Shown piece by piece: positions 1 to 6,929 of a DNA stretch of 18,584 bases. The translations under genes were made by a program, and so were the position numbers. The notes under the pieces were generated by a model. The model was not told where the DNA came from. It saw nothing but the letters and a program-made list of their open reading frames with translations, and did not search any database. The number at the start of each line of letters is the position of its first letter. Position 1 is the first letter of the stretch. Source of the stretch: Actinomycetota bacterium (GTDB lineage: Bacteria > Actinomycetota > Actinomycetes > Streptosporangiales > Streptosporangiaceae); the NCBI GenBank assembly GCA_003168295.1, contig PMST01000449.1, positions 1 to 18,584 on the forward strand, in the 5' to 3' direction.

Positions 1-11
1 TACGCCGCCAC
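1..11 (-). CDS. possible toxin gene start, cut by window edge
   Basis: On the minus strand a GTG codon (9-11) lies six bases past the stop of the antitoxin-like gene and reads M-A-A-Tyr (or stop) before the window ends. Genes of this antitoxin type are commonly followed at once by a RelE/ParE-type toxin, so this is a plausible toxin start. Only three full codons are visible, so neither the frame nor the identity can be confirmed. Confidence 0.25.
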
Positions 12-17
12 GCAGCG

Positions 18-335
18 CTAGTCCTCATCCTCGTCGTCGACATCCAGGTACTGCTGGAAGCTGCCCAGATCTTCCGTCTCGCCGCGCTCGGCTGCCTCTA
101 GGCCCTCGCGGATCTCAACCATGAGATCCGGGTTCCGCCACACGACCATCTCCCGCTCTGGGATGGATACGACCGGGATTAGCAGCAGGACACCATCAAC
201 ATTGCGCTCAACCCGGTACCGGCGGCCCGGCTCGGCGCCTGCCCGGCCGAGGCTTACGCGTCCCCGGCTATCGACTTCGGCCTCAGCGACGGTCTCGAAC
301 TCTTGGTGGTCGTACCCAAGCGACTCCGCGGTCAT
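18..335 (-). CDS. AbrB/MazE-like antitoxin (type II toxin-antitoxin)
   Basis: This 105-residue protein carries a swapped-hairpin (SpoVT/AbrB-like) element at about residues 18-55, with the sequence EVDSRGRVSLGRAG, then a strand ending LLLIPVVSIP. The second half (VVWRNPDLMVEIREGLEAAE, then GSFQQYLD) matches the toxin-binding tail of actinobacterial antitoxins paired with RelE/ParE-type toxins. It ends in a very acidic DVDDEDED. Family knowledge suggests it binds its own promoter and neutralises a ribonuclease or gyrase toxin. The ATG is preceded by GGGGAGG and AGGAG. A TAGGAT -10-like element lies on the minus strand at 360-365, about 25 bases upstream. The toxin would lie beyond the left edge. 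The antitoxin assignment rests on motif resemblance only. Confidence 0.7.
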   Translation of the reverse strand: MTAESLGYDHQEFETVAEAEVDSRGRVSLGRAGAEPGRRYRVERNVDGVLLLIPVVSIPEREMVVWRNPDLMVEIREGLEAAERGETEDLGSFQQYLDVDDEDED

Positions 336-359
336 GGCTCCTACCTCCCCGGATCACTC

Positions 360-365
360 ATCCTA
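360..365 (-). promoter_or_regulatory. candidate -10 element of the antitoxin gene
   Basis: Read on the minus strand, TAGGAT lies about 25 bases before the antitoxin ATG and matches the actinobacterial TAnnnT -10 pattern. No convincing -35 is seen. The rest of the gap to the hydrolase stop (366-485) shows nothing recognisable. Confidence 0.35.
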
Positions 366-485
366 CAACAAGGTGCCATTGATGCATTATGGGATTTTAG
401 GCACTGCCCACATGGTCACACTGCCGCGACTGCAGGTGATTGTGCCCCATCGCAGACTGGTGAGGGGTCCGGCGAAGATGCCGGT

Positions 486-1445
486 CTACTGTTTAGTTGT
501 CGGTGGTCGTGTCGGTTGAGGCGCCTGCTTGTCGGCGGCTTGGGCCTCGATGAAGGCGGAGATCCGGTCGTTCAGCTCGTCGATCCGGTTGAAGCCGCCG
601 TGGCTGCCGGGGACGATGGCGACCTCCGCGTGCGGGATGACGCTTCCCCGGGCGCGGGCCTGTGCCGGAGTGATGAGGGCGCTGCGCGCGCCGGTGATCA
701 GCAGGGCCGGCACGGCGATCGAGCGGAGTTCGTCGTCGGTGAGGACGCCGGGGAACTTCGGCTCCATCCGGTAGCCGCGGATGGCGGCCCACATGAGCGT
801 CATCAACTCCGGCTCCAGCATGGCCGGGCTGTCCAGCCACTGGGCGAGGCGGCGGCGCAGCGGCATCGGGGTGAGGGTGGCCAGGCCGCTGACGGACATC
901 CACCACCAGAAGCGGGCGTCGAGCTTGGTGAGCCCGGCGGGGTCGAGCAGCGTGATGGACGCGACCCGACCGGGTGTGCGGATCGCCTGGTTCATAGCGA
1001 CCCAGCCGCCGTAGGAGAAGCCCACCAGGTGCGCCGGGCGGTCGCTGAGCTGGCCCAGGAGCTCGTCCAGCCAGGCGGCGCAGGACGCCGGGGGAGCCAT
1101 CGGGGCGCGCGGGACGCTGGGGTTCGCGTCGCCGGGCATATCGATTCCATAGACCGGGCCGTCCCCTGCGAGCGCCGCCACGTGCGGGAACCAGGCCGCT
1201 GCGTTGCCCCCGGCCCCGGTTAGCAGCACGACTGGCGCACCATTGGGATGCGGCCGGAAGGCGTGCACGCGCGTGGTCGCGGTCGCCGTCGCGACATCGA
1301 ACTCCTCCCGCGGCTGCGGCCACAGCGCGAAGACCCGCTCGTACGCGGCCATGAACTTCTCTCGCGCCGCCTCGCTCACCCACGATCCCGGCTGACCCTC
1401 AGGCGCCGAGCCTGCTGCGCCGGTGATGCGCTTGATCCCGAGCAT
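486..1445 (-). CDS. alpha/beta hydrolase
   Basis: This is a 319-residue alpha/beta-hydrolase-fold enzyme. It has the oxyanion-hole strand VVLLTGAGGNAAAW (about 72-85), the nucleophile elbow GFSYGG with Ser144, and a C-terminal PGSHGGF with the probable catalytic His282. The usual acid after strand 7 is absent: the segment reads LLITGARSALITP where family members carry Asp or Glu. Asp168 in LLDPAG, after strand 6, could serve instead. The start is ATG 1443-1445 because GAGGAGG sits 8 bases upstream; an ATG at 1475 lies almost on the operator and lacks such a site. It has no signal peptide, so it is probably cytosolic. It is divergent from the TetR gene at 1536 and probably repressed by it. The substrate is unknown. 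Confidence 0.85.
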   Translation of the reverse strand: MLGIKRITGAAGSAPEGQPGSWVSEAAREKFMAAYERVFALWPQPREEFDVATATATTRVHAFRPHPNGAPVVLLTGAGGNAAAWFPHVAALAGDGPVYGIDMPGDANPSVPRAPMAPPASCAAWLDELLGQLSDRPAHLVGFSYGGWVAMNQAIRTPGRVASITLLDPAGLTKLDARFWWWMSVSGLATLTPMPLRRRLAQWLDSPAMLEPELMTLMWAAIRGYRMEPKFPGVLTDDELRSIAVPALLITGARSALITPAQARARGSVIPHAEVAIVPGSHGGFNRIDELNDRISAFIEAQAADKQAPQPTRPPTTKQ

Positions 1446-1479
1446 GTCCCGCCTCCTCGCGGCTGAGCCTGCCATCTTT

Positions 1480-1497
1480 ATGGTACGAACGTATCAT
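1480..1497. promoter_or_regulatory. palindromic operator between hydrolase and tetR gene
   Basis: ATGGTACGAACGTATCAT is an 18-bp inverted repeat with 7 of 9 positions paired. It lies in the leader of the hydrolase gene and about 40 bases before the TetR gene. Its place and size suit a TetR dimer controlling both divergent genes. The protein-site pairing is inferred. Confidence 0.6.
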
Positions 1498-1535
1498 TAA
1501 CAGGCTGGGCGGACAACGAAGGGTACGGTGAGCGG

Positions 1536-2159
1536 GTGCCGAAGCGGGTCGATCACGAGGAACGGCGGCGGCAGATCGCGGAGGCGCTGCTGCGGACGGC
1601 CGCGACACGGGGGCTGCACGCCACCGGGATGCGCGAGGTCGCGGCCGAGGCCGGCGTGTCCCTGCGGCTGGTCCAGTACTACTTCGGCACCAAGGAAGAG
1701 CTCCTGCTGGCCGCCATGCAGCACCTGGCCGCCCGGTTCGCCGAGCGGGGCATGGCGCGGATCAGGCGGCTCAAAGAGACAGCAGGCGCGGTCCGCCCGT
1801 GCGACGTCATCGCCGCCATCTTGACCGAGGGGCTGCCTGCCGACGACGAGCGGCGCACCTTCACCGTCCTGTACACGGCCTACTTCGCGCTCTCGCTGAC
1901 CGAGCCGGCGCTGGCGATCGCCCCCCTGGTCAGGAACTCAGGCGCGGTGATCGACGTGGTCGCCGCCCAGTTGCGAGCCGGCCAGGCCGCCGGCGACACG
2001 CCCGCCCACCTGGACCCGGACCTGGAAGCCTTCAGCCTCCTGGCCATGTCCGCGGGCCTGGGCACGAGCGTCCTGGGCGGCCAGTCCTCGGTCGAGCAGG
2101 CCCAGGCTGTCATCGACTACCAGCTGCACCGCCTGTTCCCCGCGTCCCGGCCAGCGTGA
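1536..2159 (+). CDS. TetR/AcrR-family transcriptional regulator
   Basis: This 207-residue protein has a classical TetR N-terminal domain: RRRQIAEALLRTAATRGLHA, then the HTH MREVAAEAGVSLRLVQYYFGTKEELL (about 32-57), a very close fit to the family. The all-helical C-terminal half is of the BetI-like type with a central hydrophobic ligand pocket (VLYTAYFALSLTEPALA). The start is GTG 1536, with only a distant GAAGGG at 1518, so translation may be modest. It is divergent from the alpha/beta hydrolase, with an 18-bp palindrome between them, which points to local repression relieved by a ligand, perhaps the hydrolase substrate. It is convergent with the next TetR gene. Confidence 0.88.
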   Translation: MPKRVDHEERRRQIAEALLRTAATRGLHATGMREVAAEAGVSLRLVQYYFGTKEELLLAAMQHLAARFAERGMARIRRLKETAGAVRPCDVIAAILTEGLPADDERRTFTVLYTAYFALSLTEPALAIAPLVRNSGAVIDVVAAQLRAGQAAGDTPAHLDPDLEAFSLLAMSAGLGTSVLGGQSSVEQAQAVIDYQLHRLFPASRPA

Positions 2160-2246
2160 CGTCGAGCGTCCTATGAAAGCAGCGCTTATTGCGTGCACCG
2201 TTTACCCCAGCAGTACATTCTGACCCCATACGCCTCAGCCCGGTTT

Positions 2247-2298
2247 GTGTGGTTGTGGCACCGTAAACACTATCTTGTGTAGGTTGCAACAACCACAC
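2247..2298. terminator. long inverted repeat between convergent tetR genes
   Basis: GTGTGGTTGT (2247-2256) pairs perfectly with ACAACCACAC (2289-2298). The 32-base loop contains a further ACAC/GTGT pair and GGTTG-CAA-CAACC. The position between two convergent genes suggests a bidirectional terminator. It lacks a T-tract, so another role, such as the relic of an element end, is possible. Confidence 0.45.
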
Positions 2299-2315
2299 CA
2301 CCACGTCGCCTCGGC

Positions 2316-2376
2316 AGGGCGGGGGGGCGCGGCGGAGACGGGGGGCGCGGCGGGCGGGGGCGCGGCGGGCGGGGCT
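2316..2376 (+). repeat. G-rich tract with 15-bp tandem repeat
   Basis: The plus strand is nearly all G and C here, with runs of seven, six, five and four G. A 15-bp unit (GGGGGCGCGGCGGGC) occurs twice in perfect tandem at 2341-2355 and 2356-2370. Several G-runs of three or more in a short span meet the usual pattern for a G-quadruplex. The tract lies just after the minus-strand TetR stop. Confidence 0.6.
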
Positions 2377-2383
2377 GGTGTGG

Positions 2384-3055
2384 TTACGGTGGCGGTGGAG
2401 ACAGTGGGCACTGGCGGGAACTGATGTGCTCGGCGCCGTAGCGGAGTCCGTCGATGATGAGCGCGACCATGCGCTGGCTGTACGCGGCTCCCTCGTTCGC
2501 CATGGGCACGCAGAGATTGGCGACGGCGTGCAGGAGGTCCTTGGGGCTGATGTCGGCGCGGATCTCGCCGCTGGCGGCAGCGGCTTCGAGCAGTGAGCCG
2601 AGGGTGGGTCCGAGTCGCTGCATGAAGTAGCCGGGCAGGGCGTCGAACGCCGGGTCACCGGAGTGCAGGGCCGTGGCGAGTCCTCGTTTGGTGGCGAGGA
2701 ACTCGGTGTACCGGCCGAGCCAGCTCGCCAGGGCTGCTCCTGGCTCGAGCGCGGCGGACAGCGCCGGGGCCGCGTCGGCGCAGGCGTCGACCTCGCGCTG
2801 GAACACGGCCCGGACCAGATCCGAGCGCTGCGGGAAGTGCCGGTACAGGGTGCCTACTCCGACGCCGGCCCGGTCGGCGATCTGCTTGGCGGGGGCATCC
2901 ACGCCTGCCGTTCCGAAGACGATCTTTGCGGCCTGGAGTAGAGAGTCAATGTTGCGTTGGGCGTCGGCGCGCAGGCGGCGCGCCTGAGGTTCGGGGGAAC
3001 CTGGGGCCGCCGGGGTGGCCGGGTCCGTCCCGGCCGGCGCCGTAGTTCCTGCCAC
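2384..3055 (-). CDS. TetR-family regulator of the adjacent aldo/keto reductase
   Basis: This 223-residue TetR protein has its HTH at about residues 54-74 (APAKQIADRAGVGVGTLYRHF), followed by PQRSDLV and an all-helical ligand domain ending SSRQCPLSPPPP. The start chosen is GTG 3053-3055 because GGGAG lies 5 bases upstream. A longer frame from 3157 would run through the operators and has no ribosome binding site. The first 30 residues are Ala/Pro-rich and probably flexible. It is divergent from an aldo/keto reductase, and two CGGAA-N5-TTCCG sites lie just upstream of its start, so it probably represses both itself and the reductase. The C-terminal type (about 95-210) resembles SbtR-like regulators. 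Confidence 0.85.
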   Translation of the reverse strand: MAGTTAPAGTDPATPAAPGSPEPQARRLRADAQRNIDSLLQAAKIVFGTAGVDAPAKQIADRAGVGVGTLYRHFPQRSDLVRAVFQREVDACADAAPALSAALEPGAALASWLGRYTEFLATKRGLATALHSGDPAFDALPGYFMQRLGPTLGSLLEAAAASGEIRADISPKDLLHAVANLCVPMANEGAAYSQRMVALIIDGLRYGAEHISSRQCPLSPPPP

Positions 3056-3074
3056 GAGACTCCCTGACTTGCTT

Positions 3075-3118
3075 AACCGGAACGTTATTCCGTATACTTC
3101 CGGAAAGGCGTTCCGGTT
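3075..3118. promoter_or_regulatory. double TetR operator between tetR and aldo/keto reductase genes
   Basis: Two copies of CGGAA-N5-TTCCG occur at 3078-3092 and 3101-3115, with centres 23 bp apart (about two helical turns). The outer arms AACCGGAACG (3075-3084) and CGTTCCGGTT (3109-3118) also form a perfect 10-bp inverted repeat spanning both. The location, directly before the TetR start and about 50 bases before the reductase start, fits cooperative binding of two dimers. The binding itself is inferred. Confidence 0.75.
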
Positions 3119-3168
3119 GATCCATGGTACGCCACCCATCGCATCGCGACCACTCAAGGACAGACTGC

Positions 3169-4197
3169 ATGCAGTACCGCACCCTCGGCCGGACCGGCAT
3201 CAAGGTCACCCCCTATGCGCTCGGCGCGATGATGTTCGGGGCCGGCGGCAACCCCGACCACGACGACTCGATCCGGATCATCCACAAGGCGCTGGATGCG
3301 GGGATCAACTTCGTCGACACCGCCGACCGGTACTCCGGCGGCGAGTCGGAGGAGATCGTGGGTAAGGCGCTCAAGGGGCGCCGCGACGACATCGTCCTGG
3401 CGACCAAGGTGCATAGCCCGATGGGCGATGATCCCAATCAGCAGGGCAACTCGCGGCGTTGGATCATCACCGAGGTGGAGAACTCGCTGCGCCGCCTGCA
3501 GACCGACCACATCGACCTCTACCAGATCCACCGGCCGGACCCCGAGACCGACATCGAGGAAACCCTGTCCGCGCTCTCGGACCTGATCCACAGCGGCAAG
3601 GTCCGCGCCATCGGGTCGTCCACGATGCCCGCCTCGGACATCGTCGAGGCCCAGTGGGTGGCCGAGCGGCGCGGCCTGGAACGGTTCCGCACCGAGCAGC
3701 CGCCCTACTCGATCCTCAACCGCGGCATCGAAGCCGAGGTGCTGCCCGTCGCCCAGCGCTACGGGATGGGCACGCTGGTGTGGAGTCCGCTGGCGAAGGG
3801 CATACTCACCGGGCGCCTCCGCAAGGGGCAGCAGACCGACCTCCGCCGGGCCGCCATGTTCACCAGCTTCAGCGACGAGTCCCGGCTCGATGCCGTCGAG
3901 AAGCTCATTCCGCTGGCCGCGGAGGCGGGCTTGCCGATGACGCACCTCGCGATGGCGTTCGCGATCGCCCACCCGGGCGTGACCAGCGCGATCATCGGGC
4001 CGCGCACGATGGAGCAGCTCGACGACCTGCTGGCCGGCGTCGACGTCGCGCTCACCGACGAGATCCTCGACCGGATCGACGAGATCGTTCCGCCCGGGAC
4101 GGACGTCGGCGCGCCCGACCGGGCCGCCTACCTGCCGCCGGCCCTCCTGCGCCCGGACCTGCGCCGCCGGCCGGCCGGCGAACGCGCCGCCGCCTGA
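3169..4197 (+). CDS. aldo/keto reductase
   Basis: This 342-residue NAD(P)H-dependent oxidoreductase has the (alpha/beta)8 barrel of the AKR superfamily and probably reduces aldehydes or ketones in the cytosol. The opening MQYRTLGRTGIKV is diagnostic. The catalytic tetrad is visible as Asp50 and Tyr55 (FVDTADRYSGGESE), Lys80 (LATKV) and His121 (YQIHRPD). The cofactor region near the C-terminus reads VTSAIIGPRTMEQLDD. The start is ATG 3169 with AAGGA 8 bases upstream; an ATG at 3124 would add 15 residues not typical of the family. It is divergent from and probably repressed by the TetR gene at 2384-3055, and convergent with a methyltransferase gene. The substrate cannot be read from the sequence. 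Confidence 0.92.
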   Translation: MQYRTLGRTGIKVTPYALGAMMFGAGGNPDHDDSIRIIHKALDAGINFVDTADRYSGGESEEIVGKALKGRRDDIVLATKVHSPMGDDPNQQGNSRRWIITEVENSLRRLQTDHIDLYQIHRPDPETDIEETLSALSDLIHSGKVRAIGSSTMPASDIVEAQWVAERRGLERFRTEQPPYSILNRGIEAEVLPVAQRYGMGTLVWSPLAKGILTGRLRKGQQTDLRRAAMFTSFSDESRLDAVEKLIPLAAEAGLPMTHLAMAFAIAHPGVTSAIIGPRTMEQLDDLLAGVDVALTDEILDRIDEIVPPGTDVGAPDRAAYLPPALLRPDLRRRPAGERAAA

Positions 4198-4213
4198 ACC
4201 GCATCCCGGCAGC

Positions 4214-4230
4214 GCCCGCGCACGGCGGGC
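4214..4230. terminator. short hairpin between convergent genes
   Basis: GCCCGC-GCACG-GCGGGC forms a 6-bp GC stem with a 5-base loop in the 46-bp gap between two convergent stop codons. It has no T-tract. It could act as a bidirectional terminator. Confidence 0.4.
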
Positions 4231-4243
4231 CCATCCCAGGTCT

Positions 4244-4930
4244 TCATTTCCGGGCGCAGAGGAAGGCGCCTCGTTTGGTGATGGTGAGCGGGGGTCTGGC
4301 TTTTCCGGCGAACGCGGCGGCCTGATCCGGAGGAACGAAACGGGCGATGAGGTAGTCGCGCACGGCATCGTGATCTGGCAGCGTGATCAGGGGGGCGTCC
4401 CAGCGTTCCGCCTCAGCCGTCCCGAAGACGGACGCCACGAGTCCGAGGGCTTCCTCGGCGTCGAAGGTGGAGCTGGCAGGCCGCCAGATGGGGGCGAGTT
4501 CGGGGCTGTCGTGCCGGCTGATCGCGGTCGCGATGAAGTGCCCACCCGGGCTGAGGATGCGGTGCGCCTCGCGGATGGCGGTTACCGGGTCGTCGAGGTG
4601 GTAGAGCATGTTCACCGTGACCGCTGCGTCGAACACCCCGGATGTGAAGGGGAGGCGGCGGGCGTCGGCCAGCACTCGCGGTTGCGGGCAGGCCGCCAGC
4701 ATGACCGGCGATGCGTCGATTCCGATGATCTGCCGCTGCGGTGACCGGGCCGCTGCAGTGAACGCGCCTTCGCCGCAGCCGATGTCGGCGATCAGGCGCG
4801 CCCCGGCCCGGCCGAGCATGCTGGCGATGTGCGCGTGAATACCCGGCCCGCCGGTGAGGTACCTGCCGGTCAGGCTCGCGCCGAGCCTGAATCGTCCGGG
4901 ACTGGTGTCGTAGTCGCGGGGAAGCGCCAT
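4244..4930 (-). CDS. class I SAM-dependent methyltransferase
   Basis: This 228-residue protein has a Methyltransf_11-type Rossmann core: motif I IADIGCGEGAF (about 48-57), the acidic motif after strand 2 GIDASP (70-75), then LADARRLPF, FDAAVTVNMLYHLDDP and RILSPGGHF. It would transfer a methyl group from S-adenosylmethionine to a small molecule; the acceptor is unknown. The opening RDYDTSPGRFRLGASLTGRY is the usual N-terminal cap. The start is ATG 4928-4930 with only a weak GAAG site. It is convergent with the aldo/keto reductase, and nothing in the sequence ties the two to one pathway. Confidence 0.88.
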   Translation of the reverse strand: MALPRDYDTSPGRFRLGASLTGRYLTGGPGIHAHIASMLGRAGARLIADIGCGEGAFTAAARSPQRQIIGIDASPVMLAACPQPRVLADARRLPFTSGVFDAAVTVNMLYHLDDPVTAIREAHRILSPGGHFIATAISRHDSPELAPIWRPASSTFDAEEALGLVASVFGTAEAERWDAPLITLPDHDAVRDYLIARFVPPDQAAAFAGKARPPLTITKRGAFLCARK

Positions 4931-5329
4931 GGCTTCAGACTCTCGCCCGGGCCGTTCCGGGGCAAACCTTTTTCGCTGGCCATCGGGCGCAAGTCGCGGG
5001 GCAGCCAGCCGCTGTGCTAGAAATAACGATCCAACCCGTGATGCTGGTCATCGGCGGCTACGTTGTCTTTTCGTCCGGCCTGGCGCGCCTGACGGAGAAA
5101 GTGCTCCTGACCTGGGACAGTAAGGATATTACGGGTGGTCGCGTGGCCTGGAAGTAACGGAACACTCATGTATCAGGCAGACGCTTCCAGCCTCTTTTAA
5201 GTTGTAAGTGTGACAATCTGGGGCCACATCTTAGACGCCATCGTGAGCCGGGCGTATGAACAGGTCGGAGACGACCACGCGCCCGGCCCGGTGGCAAGAG
5301 CAGGCGGTCTCGCCGGGCCGGCTGCTGGG
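4931..5329. other. intergenic region with no firm gene
   Basis: This stretch of about 400 bases is less GC-rich than its surroundings. It contains one doubtful 38-codon frame (5041-5157) and an inverted repeat, GCCCGGC (5281-5287) with GCCGGGC (5312-5318), beyond the stop of the minus-strand pseudogene. No recognisable domain was found in any frame. Confidence 0.5.
5041..5157 (+). CDS. doubtful small ORF
   Basis: ATG 5041 opens a 38-codon frame reading MLVIGGYVVFSSGLARLTEK and ending GGRVAWK, with a short hydrophobic start. No ribosome binding site is visible and the frame is open further upstream, so it may be chance or the end of a decayed gene. No family is recognised. Confidence 0.15.
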   Translation: MLVIGGYVVFSSGLARLTEKVLLTWDSKDITGGRVAWK

Positions 5330-5889
5330 TCACGCCCATTTGGGCGAGCCGATGATCCCCCGGGTCCGGAGGAGAACGCCGGTGATCGCATGGTCGCCGG
5401 ATGCTGCGAGGCGCGACCGCTCGGCCGCGGCCAGGTTGCTGGTCAGCAGCCGCCACGCCTGCTCGGTCGTCAGGCTCAGCCGGGCCACCACCTGGGCGCC
5501 TGGCTCGTCGTGGTACTCCCATCCGGCCGCGGTGGCGACAAGCTGCCAGGTCCGGGTGACCGGGCCCGAGACGGCGATCGTCACGGTGTCGCCACGCCCG
5601 GCGGAGCACTGCTCAAGGCGGTAAGGGTAGGCCCAGCCCAGCCCGTCGAGCACGGGGCCGGCCAGGTCGGGGCGCAGGTCACTGGGGCGGCCGAGCGTTA
5701 TTCACTGGGGCGGCCGAGCGCCTGCAGCAGCTGCTGACGGTGAATCCACCGTTCCGAGAGCTCGCGGGCCTGGTCGAGCCAGACCGGGACCGGGCTGGTG
5801 CCCGCCCACGACACCTGGGCGGTGCGCCCGCTCCACGCCGAACAGCCCGGCGAGATCACCAGGAGGCTGCGCGGGCGGCCCGGCCCCGG
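5330..5889 (-). pseudogene. maleylpyruvate isomerase-family mycothiol-dependent enzyme, broken
   Basis: Two adjoining minus-strand frames together read like the second half of an MDMPI/DinB-like family protein. The upstream frame (5889-5698) gives VSWAGTSPVPVWLDQARELS then ERWIHRQQLLQALGRPSE and a TAA stop. The downstream frame continues DLRPDLAGPVLDGLGWAYPY, then SGPVTRTWQL, EQAWRLLTSNL and VLLRTRGIIGSPKWA, a normal family C-terminus. The break is a 23-bp tandem duplication (5679-5720); removing one copy restores ALGRPSDLRPDLAGP in frame. The N-terminal, metal-binding half is missing: an in-frame TGA lies at 5890-5892 and nothing familiar precedes it. Such enzymes use mycothiol as cofactor. 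I judge the gene dead, though the C-terminal piece could be translated alone from GTG 5651-5653. Confidence 0.75.
5679..5720. repeat. 23-bp tandem duplication breaking the MDMPI-like gene
   Basis: TCACTGGGGCGGCCGAGCG occurs at 5679-5697 and again, identically, at 5702-5720, separated by TTAT, so the period is 23 bp. Since 23 is not a multiple of three, it both shifts the frame and creates a TAA on the minus strand. The identity of the copies suggests a recent event. Confidence 0.9.
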
Positions 5890-5892
5890 TCA

Positions 5893-6218
5893 CCGGGTCG
5901 CCCGCCGCGTGGCGATCATGCGCACTGACGAGCCCGGGCGCAGTTTCGGCGGCACAACGGGCACCGGCCTATCCTGACCGGTCGGGTCAGGGGCCGCAAC
6001 CGCATTACCGGCACCGACGCCAGCCAGGCGCCTGCCAGCTGAGGGCCGGCCCGCCTGGTGGGGCGCGGGTATGACCGGCGGCGGCTCCAACGTGGTGGCC
6101 GTCGCATCGAGGCCGGGCCTTGTATCGTGCGCCGGGTCTGGGTTTGGAGGGTTACGGTGAGGAAAGACACCCTGATGCTGCGTGATGGCGCGGCGTCATG
6201 GTGCGGTGAGGAGGAGAT
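5893..6218. other. gene-free stretch before the ANTAR pair
   Basis: No supported gene is found in these 326 bases. The left part should have held the N-terminal half of the MDMPI-like gene, but no frame on the minus strand resembles it. The right part must hold the promoter of the GAF-ANTAR pair; TTGTAT at 6120 is a weak -35 candidate and no clear -10 is seen. Confidence 0.5.
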
Positions 6219-6929
6219 GTGGGGGACGACGGACGGCGGACCCGCATCATGGCGGCGGTGACCACGGAGGACGCCACGTCCGGTGCGGACGAGCTGGTAC
6301 AGCGGCTCTGCCGGTTCGCGGTGGATGAGATGGCCCTGTCGGGGTGCGCCCTGGTGCTGATGTCAGGGGCGGAGTCGGCCAGTGTGCTGGCCGGGGCGGG
6401 GCGGCACGCCCGGACGCTTACCGGGCTGCAGATGGAGCTGGGTGAGGGCCCGTGCCTGCACGCCCATGCCCACGGGATTCCGGTGCTGCTGCCGGACCTG
6501 TCAGCGGAGAGCGCCAACCGCTGGCCGGCTTTCGCGGCGGCGGCCCTGGCGGCCGGCGTGCACGCCGAGTTCTCCCTGCCGTTGGCCGTGGGACGCGGCG
6601 GTATCGGCACGCTCGACCTGTGCCGTGACCGGACGGGCATGCTCAGTGACGAACACATAGCGGATGCTCTGGTGGCGGCGGAGATCGCCCGTGATGCCGT
6701 GCTGTACCAGCAGTACGCTTCAGGCGGGCCGGGTCTGCCGGAGCTGCTGGCGACCGCGGGCACGGATCGGATCGTGATCCATCAGGCGACCGGGATGATC
6801 GCCGCGCAGCTGGATGACACCATTGCCAACGCACTGGCCCGGCTGCGTGCCGCTGCGTTCGCGAGCGGGCGTCCGATGTACGACCTGGCCCAGGACGTTG
6901 TGGAACGGCGGGTGCGGTTCGATGAGTGA
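6219..6929 (+). CDS. GAF-ANTAR antitermination regulator (first of a pair)
   Basis: This 236-residue protein has a GAF sensor domain at about 25-160 (ALVLMSGAESASVLAGAG, then LQMELGEGPCLHAHAHG and VHAEFSLPLAVGRGGIGTLD) and a C-terminal ANTAR RNA-binding domain (about 175-232: IVIHQATGMIAAQL, then ANALARLRAAAFASGRPMYD). ANTAR proteins of this type bind paired hexaloop hairpins in nascent RNA to prevent termination. The ANTAR core is slightly off consensus: HQATGM replaces the usual DQAKGI/M. The start is GTG 6219 with GAGGAGG 5 bases upstream; ATG 6249 is a weaker alternative. Its stop overlaps the next GAF-ANTAR gene by 8 bases, so the two are coupled. Confidence 0.87.
   Translation: MGDDGRRTRIMAAVTTEDATSGADELVQRLCRFAVDEMALSGCALVLMSGAESASVLAGAGRHARTLTGLQMELGEGPCLHAHAHGIPVLLPDLSAESANRWPAFAAAALAAGVHAEFSLPLAVGRGGIGTLDLCRDRTGMLSDEHIADALVAAEIARDAVLYQQYASGGPGLPELLATAGTDRIVIHQATGMIAAQLDDTIANALARLRAAAFASGRPMYDLAQDVVERRVRFDE

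Noticed and set aside
3154..4368. 404-codon open frame on the minus strand
   Set aside because: It lies opposite the aldo/keto reductase, reads as Arg/Gly/Asp-rich low-complexity sequence and arises from high-GC codon bias.
5166..5609. Minus-strand frame of 147 codons across the MDMPI-like relic
   Set aside because: The neighbouring frame carries the family sequence; this one is an Arg-rich shadow.
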